From Candidatus Zipacnadia bacterium (GTDB lineage: Bacteria; Armatimonadota; Zipacnadia; Zipacnadales; Zipacnadaceae), in assembly GCA_029821455.1 (NCBI GenBank), contig JALGTI010000056.1, forward strand, positions 1 through 21,821: DNA of 21,821 nucleotides, written 5' to 3'. Below are positions 15,964 to 21,821 of this stretch, piece by piece. Position numbers and translations under genes: made by a program. Under the pieces are notes generated by a model. The model saw only the letters and a list, made by a program, of their open reading frames with translations. It did no database searches and was not told the origin of the DNA. Positions within the stretch are counted from its first letter, which is position 1, and the number at the start of each line of letters is the position of its first letter.

Positions 15964-16917
15964 TCAGACACCGAAATTAGCAGTTGATTTGAATTCCTCG
16001 AAGTTAGTTGCTTTGTTTCCTGGCCCAGCCTCCAAAGAAGACTGCGTTCCTGAGGCTAACCCTCGCTGGAACCTCTGTTCAATCCCCTTGACATACCGTG
16101 GGTTGACCTCAATCATCATGAAGTCTCGCCTCAGAGCCTGTGCCACATATCCAGTCGTGCCGGTTCCCGCTACCGGGTCCAAGACCAAATCTCCCTCATT
16201 TGTGGAAGTCAGCATCACTCGTCTGAGCAACTCGGCCGGCTTTTGGGTCGAATGGAGTTTATTGCCGTCTTCACCTTTCATACGTTCCCGCCCTCGGCAG
16301 ATGGGCAAATGCCACACATTAGCTCCTACTTTTCCAATACCCAGCTCTCGTGCCCATTCCTTGTTGAATGTGTGTCCCTTGGCTGCCTTATCTTTCAGGG
16401 CCCATATCAGTGTCTCCGTCGCATTGGTAAACCTTACACCAAGCCAGTTCGGCATTGGATTCGTTTTTGCCCAAATCACGTCGTTCAGTATCCAGTACCC
16501 CAGATCTTGCATCAGGCTGCCCACCCGAAAGATACTGTGATAGGTGCCGATAATCCACAGCGTCCCGCTGGGCTTCATCACCCTTTGCACTTCGGTCAGA
16601 AGAGTTCTGATGAAATGGTCGTATGCCTCAAAGGAAGGGAACTTATCCCAGTCGTCATTGACGCCTTCCACATCTGTTCGAACATTCCAGCGCTTGAGTT
16701 TCTTGTTCTCCAGTTGCAGGAAATACGGTGGGTCTATGAAGACCATGTCAACACTTGCATCTTCCATTTTGGGCAGCACTCTCAGGGCATCACCCAGAAC
16801 AACTCTATTCCTCAATTCCGCAACCGAGTAGCTCCTTTTCTCCGCCGAATCCTCTATCACAAGCCCCCGAATACCCGTCTCCGTACCGCCCCGCTTGGCA
16901 CCTTCCGTTACATCCAT
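15964..16917 (-). CDS. Beta-class DNA adenine methyltransferase, CcrM/HinfI-like, 317 aa
   Basis: An S-adenosylmethionine-dependent DNA methyltransferase with the catalytic motif DPPY (62-65) before the cofactor motif DPVAGTG (247-253), the beta-class order. The surrounding text matches the CcrM/HinfI family that usually methylates adenine in GANTC: GVNDDWDKFPSFEAYD, GTLWIIGTYHSIFRVG, LGYWILNDVIWAKTNPMPNW, and HSTQKPAELLRRV. CcrM has about 358 residues, with a C-terminal DNA-contact domain; this protein ends with a short tail instead, so specificity is uncertain. No restriction gene is adjacent, so it looks like an orphan. Sampled lines give about 51% GC against about 60% for neighbours, a sign of recent transfer. 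The ATG at 16917 has AAGGAG 5 nt upstream. Confidence 0.92.
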   Translation of the reverse strand: MDVTEGAKRGGTETGIRGLVIEDSAEKRSYSVAELRNRVVLGDALRVLPKMEDASVDMVFIDPPYFLQLENKKLKRWNVRTDVEGVNDDWDKFPSFEAYDHFIRTLLTEVQRVMKPSGTLWIIGTYHSIFRVGSLMQDLGYWILNDVIWAKTNPMPNWLGVRFTNATETLIWALKDKAAKGHTFNKEWARELGIGKVGANVWHLPICRGRERMKGEDGNKLHSTQKPAELLRRVMLTSTNEGDLVLDPVAGTGTTGYVAQALRRDFMMIEVNPRYVKGIEQRFQRGLASGTQSSLEAGPGNKATNFEEFKSTANFGV

Positions 16918-17031
16918 CTTAGCTCCTTGTTGTGTCTTTTGCTGCTACAGTAGCATATAGCCGCACTCTGCTGCAAGCCTCAAGCTCCCGCCTGTCCATC
17001 GCTGTTATACATCATAGTTTCGCCGCGCCTG

Positions 17032-17060
17032 TTGACGTATGCAACATCAGTGCGTATAAT
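17032..17060 (+). promoter_or_regulatory. Near-consensus sigma-70-type promoter for cysE
   Basis: TTGACG at 17032-17037 and TATAAT at 17055-17060 with a 17-nt spacer. The same two hexamers and spacing occur at 5286-5314. Transcription should start near 17066-17068, leaving a leader of about 66 nt before the cysE start at 17133. Confidence 0.85.
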
Positions 17061-17080
17061 TAAGTTACTAAGCCGTCATC

Positions 17081-17111
17081 CGGGCCGCAGTAGTCGAGAC
17101 AGTGCGGCCCG
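17081..17111 (+). other. Perfect 9-bp hairpin in the cysE leader
   Basis: CGGGCCGCA at 17081-17089 pairs with TGCGGCCCG at 17103-17111 around a 13-nt loop. It lies between the predicted transcription start and the ribosome-binding site at about 17122-17128. No run of T follows, so it is not a standard terminator. It may affect mRNA stability or translation, which is a guess. Confidence 0.65.
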
Positions 17112-17132
17112 CTTGCGTATCAGGAGGGCCAC

Positions 17133-17858
17133 GTGTTCGGTCAAATCATCCGCGATATCAGGGCGGCTCGCGAGCGGGACCCAGCCGCACGCAGCAACCT
17201 TGAAGTTCTGCTATGCTACAGTGGCCTGCACGCCATTATCGCCCATCGCATCAACCACAGGCTGTGGAACTGGGGCTTGAAGCTGCTGGCGCGATGCAGC
17301 TCCCACGTGGCCAAGTTCTTCACTGCCATCGAGATACATCCCGGTGCCAGGATCGGAACTGACTTCTTCATAGACCATGGTGCGGGTATCGTGATTGGCG
17401 AAACTGCGGAGATCGGCGATGGTTGCACCCTGTTTCACGGCGTCACCTTGGGCGGCACGGGCAAGGAGCGCGGCAAGCGCCATCCAACTCTGGAAGATGA
17501 CGTGACAGTGGGGGCACATGCCCAGATCCTCGGCTCCATTACCATCGGCAAAGGCTCTGTCGTCGGGGCTGGTGCGGTGGTGCTGGATTCGGTGCCCGAG
17601 TACTGCACCGTCGTCGGCTCCAAAGGCAGCATCATCCGCCGACGCGGCCATCGCGTGTACGACTTCCGCCACGACCGACTGCGGGCCGTTGACCCAGCAA
17701 TCGGGTTACTGATGCAACGGGTCCGCAAGTTGGAGCAACAACTGGCAACCCACACCGGCGAGCAGCCGCCGGCTGATGATGAACTCTTGCGTGTTGTACC
17801 AGAACTAGAAGATCGCCAAGATCAAGACGACGAGTCAGAGCAAGACGCCAACGATTGA
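17133..17858 (+). CDS. cysE: Serine O-acetyltransferase, 241 aa
   Basis: Catalyses serine plus acetyl-CoA to O-acetylserine, the first step of cysteine synthesis in the cytosol. A short N-terminal helical part is followed by a left-handed beta-helix of hexapeptide repeats. DHGAGIVIGETAEIG (81-95) carries the catalytic His82, and LGGTGKERGKRHPTL (106-120) carries the active-site His117; both match E. coli CysE His158 and His193. The N-terminal part is short, as in the EpsC type. The tail from about 205 is acidic and probably disordered. GTG is the start, with AGGAGGG 5 nt upstream. A consensus promoter and leader hairpin precede it. No cysK gene is nearby. The vanW-family gene follows after 4 nt, so the two are co-transcribed. 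Confidence 0.95.
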   Translation: MFGQIIRDIRAARERDPAARSNLEVLLCYSGLHAIIAHRINHRLWNWGLKLLARCSSHVAKFFTAIEIHPGARIGTDFFIDHGAGIVIGETAEIGDGCTLFHGVTLGGTGKERGKRHPTLEDDVTVGAHAQILGSITIGKGSVVGAGAVVLDSVPEYCTVVGSKGSIIRRRGHRVYDFRHDRLRAVDPAIGLLMQRVRKLEQQLATHTGEQPPADDELLRVVPELEDRQDQDDESEQDAND

Positions 17859-17862
17859 GGCT

Positions 17863-19338
17863 ATGAAAACGAACAAGACCCTCAAGGTTACCGCGATTGT
17901 AGTGGCCATCATAACGCTAGTGCTCCTCGCCGCGGTGTTCGCCGCTGCAATTAGCATGCGCCAGTTTGAAGCCAGCCAGCGCATTGCTGGCAATGTCACC
18001 ATTGCGGGCGTGCCAGTTGGCGGAATGACGGAGCAGCAAGCAGTTGAAACCGTGCGCTCGCGACTGCAGGCTTCGTTACCGCAGCAGATTGAGCTGCATT
18101 ATGGTGATGGCAAGACACTGGCTACTCGCCATGAACTGGGGGCCGAGCTGCTCATCCAGAATGCAGCCATCCAAGCGACAAAGATAGGCCGCACTGGGCG
18201 GTTTTTCGAACGCCTGGGCACTCACCTGCGCTTGCGACGCACCGTCCTTGATATCCCCCTCCAGACCCGGGTGTCAAAGCCTAAGTTGAGGGCCTTCGTG
18301 GCTGCCCTGCGTCCGCTGGTGGATTGTCTCCCTGAGGATGCGGAGATCACAATCAGCGATGATGACGAGGTTCGGGCTAAACCTGGCCAGGTTGGCCGTG
18401 TCCTGCGCATTGAGGAATCCGTGGCCGCAGTCGCCACGGCCCTCGCCGACCCTTGGGTCGCTGCCGTTGACCTCGCCGTGGATCTAACCCCTCCGGAGGT
18501 GACCACCGAACAGCTTGAGGACATCGAGGTCGTGCTGTCCTCCTACAGCACCAAGTTCAATCCGGGCAAGGTCAATCGTACTCATAACCTGAGACTAGGG
18601 ATTGCGACGGTTAACAAGACAGCCATCGAGCCCAATCAGATCTTTTCGCTTAATGAAGTCGTGGGCGAACGGGCTCCTGGTCGCGGGTATCGCGCGGCCC
18701 TCATCTTCCGCGAGAGCGATGTGCGGCCCGAGACAGGCGGTGGGATGTGTCAGGTCAGCAGCACCATATACAACGCTGCGCTGCTGGCTGGCCTGGAGAT
18801 GACAGAGCGCTTTCCACATCAGCGCCCTGTTGATTACATACCAATGGGCCGTGATGCGACGGTTTACTGGGGCTCCAAAGATCTGAAGTTCAAGAATAGC
18901 CTGGCCCACACCATAATGCTGATGGGAGGCATTGAGGGCAACACACTGTGGGTCAAGATACTGGGCAAGGCCGAGGATAAGCTCGAGGTCAAGCTATTCC
19001 GCACTGGCGTAGCCAGGGGCTCATTCAGGATTATTGAAAAGCCTGACCCAGATCTGCCAGAGGGTAAGAAAGTGCGGGAGCGGCCTGGCAGCGCCGGAGG
19101 CACCGCTACGTTGTGGCGTGAGATCTACAAGGACGGCAAACTCATCAAGAAGGAGAAGCTGCACACAGATCACTACCCCTCGATAGCCAAGATCGTACGG
19201 GTAGGCGTCAAGGGTGCTGAGGGTGCGCAAGAGGGCGAAGCCGCCCCGGGTACTGAGGAACCCCGGCCATCTGAAGCGGGTCTTGTCACCGACGACTCAT
19301 CTACCACCACACCATCCCCGGATGTCCCTACTCCCTGA
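17863..19338 (+). CDS. VanW-family envelope protein with membrane anchor and G5-like C-terminal region, 491 aa
   Basis: An N-terminal membrane segment (about 10-31) anchors an extracytoplasmic protein. A peptidoglycan-binding-like region (about 40-215) is followed by a VanW domain (about 225-360) with STKFNPGKVNRTHNLRLG (229-246), FSLNEVVGERAPGRGYRAAL (261-280), GGGMCQVSSTIYNAALLAGL (292-311) and YIPMGRDATVYWG (325-337). A G5-like stretch (about 372-450) and a Ser/Thr/Pro-rich tail complete it. VanW domains were named from vancomycin-resistance clusters, but most, like this one, are in organisms without such clusters and their activity is unclear; cell-wall interaction is the usual assumption. 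The ATG is 4 nt after the cysE stop, with only GAGG as ribosome-binding site. The gene converges with qatC, 52 nt away. Confidence 0.93.
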   Translation: MKTNKTLKVTAIVVAIITLVLLAAVFAAAISMRQFEASQRIAGNVTIAGVPVGGMTEQQAVETVRSRLQASLPQQIELHYGDGKTLATRHELGAELLIQNAAIQATKIGRTGRFFERLGTHLRLRRTVLDIPLQTRVSKPKLRAFVAALRPLVDCLPEDAEITISDDDEVRAKPGQVGRVLRIEESVAAVATALADPWVAAVDLAVDLTPPEVTTEQLEDIEVVLSSYSTKFNPGKVNRTHNLRLGIATVNKTAIEPNQIFSLNEVVGERAPGRGYRAALIFRESDVRPETGGGMCQVSSTIYNAALLAGLEMTERFPHQRPVDYIPMGRDATVYWGSKDLKFKNSLAHTIMLMGGIEGNTLWVKILGKAEDKLEVKLFRTGVARGSFRIIEKPDPDLPEGKKVRERPGSAGGTATLWREIYKDGKLIKKEKLHTDHYPSIAKIVRVGVKGAEGAQEGEAAPGTEEPRPSEAGLVTDDSSTTTPSPDVPTP

Positions 19339-19390
19339 GCCAAGCAACTCTCCATGGCATAGCAGCGTCGGCACACCCCTGAGGAACTTG

Positions 19391-20746
19391 TTATTCGCCC
19401 AGCAGCCTCGCCGTCTCCGGAAAGTGGGAGGTTATCACGCTGTAGACTTCGTCGCTATGACGGCGAAGCGTGGTCACCACATCGGGCAGCGAGACGCCCC
19501 ATGCCTGCAGGTCCAACAGGGCCGGATACTCAAGCAGGAGTTCGACATCAGATTTCCCATGGATGGCCGTCGCTTGGCTGAGGATATCAATGAGGTTAGT
19601 GTAAGCCCCTGTGCCACGGTATTTCTCCGCCTGCCCCAGCAGGTCTATCTCGTAGCCCTCGTCGGGTAAGCCGGCTGCCAGCATCGAGATGCGCCGCAGG
19701 AGACACGGAACGCAGCCTCCACACTGGCGGTGCCTGCGTCCGGCCGCCCAGCAGGACACCGTCCGCTGGATCTCCGTTACTCCTAACACGGGTCGCAAGA
19801 TATCCTCAATCAACTGCGCCTTGGTCTGATAGGCGAACGGATTGAGGGCCCTTACGTTCGTCCCCGCACGCTTGCATACAGTGGAGAAGAGGCTGATGAC
19901 TTGCGGGTGGGTGCTGGCCGTGGAAAAACTGCCCAGGCGTGCGTCAGTGAGCGGCAGAGCCGCCGTCAGCACTCCGTTTTCGCATACATACAGCTCCCGG
20001 ACAGCGTGCCCCACTGCAGCCACAACCCCCAGCGCCAGGAATAGGAAAGAGCGCGCCCGCCGCGATGGCTCGCGCAACTCTGGCGGAGGGTACGGAAGCG
20101 CCCGGCGACGACCGGTATCGGGCGCCACACGCACCTGCGAGTAGCAGCCCTGGCCTGGCCAGTGCTTCTCCAGTAGAGCGATGACGTTTCGCTGCACGCG
20201 CCGTACTGTCGCATTGCCTGAATCGTGCAACACGAAATGGGGCCGCCGGCCGGTGCGCAGAAGCAAGACGGCTCCAGCTAGCGAATCGAGGCCTCCCGAC
20301 AGCAAACAGACGCAGTCGGCCTCAAACGGGTCTGGGTCGCGCGTAGAAGTCTCATCCGACGCTGCTTCTGCAGCCCATGGTACGAACTGTACCCGGAACC
20401 TGTCCCGGGTCAGACGATGAATCAGCCGCTCAACGAGCACGTGAGATTCCTGCCAGAATTCCACCTGCCGCACCGGCATAGTCAACTCAATTTCGCGCAC
20501 CCATTCCTCGCGGAATCCGCGCTGGACAGCGATGTCGGTCAGATACACGCCAGCGGCCAGGTCAAGCAGGTCTTCACAGGGCACAGTCAGGGGATGCGTC
20601 AGGCGCTGACGCACGGCATCGAGGCCCAGGACCGCATTGCGCTGGGGGCTACGCCAATCCAGGCACAGGTCTGGCTCGCCCAGGGCAAAAATGCGCTCCC
20701 TGGCCTTCGCCGCCAAGCCGTCGGTTGTCACAAGACGGACGAGCAA
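19391..20746 (-). CDS. qatC: QueC-like ATP-dependent enzyme, QatC-type (anti-phage Qat system), 451 aa
   Basis: An adenylating enzyme of the PP-loop family. An N-terminal region of about 140 residues, absent from housekeeping QueC (about 230 aa), precedes the ATP-binding motif LLSGGLDSLAGA (148-159). A zinc site of four cysteines follows (Cys332, 342, 345, 348; CGGCVPCLLR). Between them are ELYVCENGVLTAALPL (251-266) and STASTHPQVISL (275-286), which I associate with QatC rather than QueC. QatC is one of four proteins of the QatABCD defence system. QueC turns 7-carboxy-7-deazaguanine into preQ0; QueC-like defence enzymes are reported to attach this type of base to the N-terminal glycine of a partner protein. 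The TTG start has a G-rich site (GGGGGGT) 7 nt upstream and lies 4 nt after the qatB stop. No other queuosine genes are near. Confidence 0.85.
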   Translation of the reverse strand: MLVRLVTTDGLAAKARERIFALGEPDLCLDWRSPQRNAVLGLDAVRQRLTHPLTVPCEDLLDLAAGVYLTDIAVQRGFREEWVREIELTMPVRQVEFWQESHVLVERLIHRLTRDRFRVQFVPWAAEAASDETSTRDPDPFEADCVCLLSGGLDSLAGAVLLLRTGRRPHFVLHDSGNATVRRVQRNVIALLEKHWPGQGCYSQVRVAPDTGRRRALPYPPPELREPSRRARSFLFLALGVVAAVGHAVRELYVCENGVLTAALPLTDARLGSFSTASTHPQVISLFSTVCKRAGTNVRALNPFAYQTKAQLIEDILRPVLGVTEIQRTVSCWAAGRRHRQCGGCVPCLLRRISMLAAGLPDEGYEIDLLGQAEKYRGTGAYTNLIDILSQATAIHGKSDVELLLEYPALLDLQAWGVSLPDVVTTLRRHSDEVYSVITSHFPETARLLGE

Positions 20747-20750
20747 GGAC

Positions 20751-21515
20751 TTACCCCCCGGCCGCTAACGCGGAAAGTCCGGCCTCAACTGCCTGAGCAA
20801 ACAGCGGCTGTAGTTGCACAACGCGCTGTTCGACACCTACTTCCATGACGTTAAGGATGCGGCTGTCAAGCTCCGGCACCCAGATTGAATTAGTGGTATC
20901 GAAGCAATAGCTTCCTACCCCAGCGACTAAGTTGTTCCTGTCTGTCAGCAAAGGCAAGCTGTCGCTGCCCACGAAATCACCAAGATCCCGGCTGACGAAG
21001 TAGCGATAGGCCTGCTCCATCTCCCGCCCCAGGAAGTTGAGCGTCAGAGCCCCCATCCGGTTCTCTCTCTCCCAGGCACCCAGGTTCGCCTCAACCTGGT
21101 CAAAGCCCAGGCTGGCTGCTTCCATTGCACCGCCACAGGCGTCAAGGGCCGAGCTCGTCAGGGCAGCCACACCCATCTCCCCAAATATGGAAGCGATACC
21201 GGCCCGGGCGATGCGGGTATCCGCCTCCCGGCGCAGGCCGCTGGCGACTTGCAGGGCTACCGGTTCACCGCCCACCCCAAGGTTTTCCAGCAGCCTCTCC
21301 AACCCATCGTGCGAGGCAGTAGTCGCCGCCTCCAGCAAGCTATCCAGGGAGGTGGTCACCGTCTGGTCTGACAGGCCGGCTCTGGTCTCGGCATCCAAGG
21401 CTGCCGTCACCCTGGCTGCAATCTCTCCGGGGGAAGGGTTGGGTTGTTGATACAGTTCTCGTACCTGCTCCCATTCGGGGGTTGAAGGGGAGCGATGGCT
21501 AGTAGATGTGCCCAT
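20751..21515 (-). CDS. qatB: QatB-like protein with Met-Gly-Thr-Ser N-terminus, 254 aa
   Basis: Not a known enzyme fold from the sequence. The N-terminus MGTSTSHRSPSTPEW, a short Ser/Thr/Pro-rich stretch then a Trp, resembles QatB proteins. Removal of Met would expose Gly2, the expected attachment site for the QueC-like partner. The rest is mostly helical and alanine-rich (about 28-135). A conserved-looking block ALTLNFLGREMEQAYRYFVS lies at 156-175, and the protein ends AAGG. There is no signal peptide or membrane helix. It is immediately upstream of qatC with a 4-nt gap, so the two are in one transcript and probably act together. The ATG at 21515 has only a weak GAGAG site. Function is inferred from partner and N-terminus; sequence identity to known QatB is not measured. 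Confidence 0.68.
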   Translation of the reverse strand: MGTSTSHRSPSTPEWEQVRELYQQPNPSPGEIAARVTAALDAETRAGLSDQTVTTSLDSLLEAATTASHDGLERLLENLGVGGEPVALQVASGLRREADTRIARAGIASIFGEMGVAALTSSALDACGGAMEAASLGFDQVEANLGAWERENRMGALTLNFLGREMEQAYRYFVSRDLGDFVGSDSLPLLTDRNNLVAGVGSYCFDTTNSIWVPELDSRILNVMEVGVEQRVVQLQPLFAQAVEAGLSALAAGG

Positions 21516-21821
21516 TAGCTCTCAGACCGCGCGTGTGCGCTAAGTTTCAGACCATATTCTATTTCGTGATCGGCTGCATCATTTCCTTCTATCGTCACGA
21601 ATATAGGCCAACTAAAAACGGCGGAACTAGTATTTGCGAAGAAGCTACGCCATCGTTACATAATCTTCCGCGACAGCGGAACGACGCAAGCAGCCAGGGA
21701 CGGCCAGCAGCCGAAACAAGTAACCTGGGCTTTTGTGGACCTGGACGGAAGTCACCCGTCTGCCGTCTAATCGCAGACAAACTCTGGTGCAATGAACTGC
21801 TTACTGTTGCAGCGTCTCCTC
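21516..21821. other. Region upstream of qatB without a supported gene
   Basis: About 306 bp with AT-richer sequence than its surroundings near 21541-21620 (about 38% GC in one sampled line), as expected for a promoter of the minus-strand qatBC pair. I find no convincing -35/-10 pair; TAGAAT at 21558-21563 on the minus strand is the best -10 and lacks a good -35. A 6-bp inverted repeat GTCTGC/GCAGAC lies at 21758-21778 without a T-run. Minus-strand frames open at the right edge give no recognisable protein, so nothing here supports the end of a QatA gene. Confidence 0.5.

Noticed and set aside
16243..16953. A 236-codon plus-strand open frame across the methyltransferase gene
   Set aside because: It is antisense to a gene with clear catalytic motifs, and its translation has no recognisable domain.
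20751..20759. C-terminal Gly-Gly of the QatB-like protein as a ubiquitin-like tail
   Set aside because: The last codons are in a G-rich stretch that also forms the ribosome-binding site of qatC, the protein does not look like a beta-grasp fold, and no E1- or JAB-type gene is nearby.
21595..21792. Minus-strand frame open to the window edge that might be the end of a QatA gene
   Set aside because: The translation is Arg/Pro/Leu-rich with no ATPase feature, and it stops 80 nt before qatB without a supporting start or homology.
1..21821. CRISPR arrays, tRNA, rRNA and insertion sequences
   Set aside because: No regularly spaced repeats, no tRNA-like cloverleaf or conserved rRNA stretches, and no transposase-like protein were seen when reading both strands.

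Overview
The window is about 58-60% GC, densely packed, with short intergenic gaps and frequent TTG and GTG starts behind good Shine-Dalgarno sites. The gene content suggests a free-living bacterium: cell-wall proteins of SH3b-NlpC/P60 and VanW type, a DUF6785/DUF6784-type membrane protein, a C45 peptidase, a URO-D-like protein and a two-domain M16 protease. The mix resembles Armatimonadota or a neighbouring lineage, but that is a guess from family content. There is no rRNA, tRNA or marker gene to fix the taxon.

Positions 1-3326 hold a minus-strand run, in transcription order: an endonuclease V homologue that has lost its catalytic residues, an Eis-like GNAT acetyltransferase, a GT4 glycosyltransferase, and the start of a second GT4 enzyme cut by the window edge. 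Positions 3443-7094 are on the plus strand: a D-2-hydroxyacid dehydrogenase, a GT2 enzyme of the DPG/ALG5 type, and a secreted five-SH3b NlpC/P60 hydrolase with its own near-consensus promoter. Positions 7096-10306 are on the minus strand: a flavodoxin-fold reductase, coupled to a polyprenyl-phosphate sugar transferase with an internal deletion, and a DUF6785-type membrane protein whose N-terminus is out of frame. Both broken genes are damaged within about 310 bp of each other. Much of this half is probably about surface polysaccharide and envelope.

Positions 10432-15938 look like one plus-strand operon: C45 peptidase, URO-D-like protein, M16 protease and 6-phospho-3-hexuloisomerase. A lower-GC CcrM/HinfI-like DNA methyltransferase (minus strand, 15964-16917) interrupts the region. 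A second near-consensus promoter and a leader hairpin follow, then cysE and a VanW-family protein on the plus strand.

The right end (19391-21515, minus strand) is the most interesting part. It is a two-gene unit of a QatB-like protein starting Met-Gly-Thr-Ser and a QueC-like QatC enzyme with an intact PP-loop and four-cysteine zinc site. These are two of the four components of the QatABCD anti-phage system. No QatA ATPase or QatD TatD nuclease is visible: downstream is a convergent vanW gene, and the 306 bp upstream look non-coding. It is either a reduced QatBC module or the tail of a rearranged locus.
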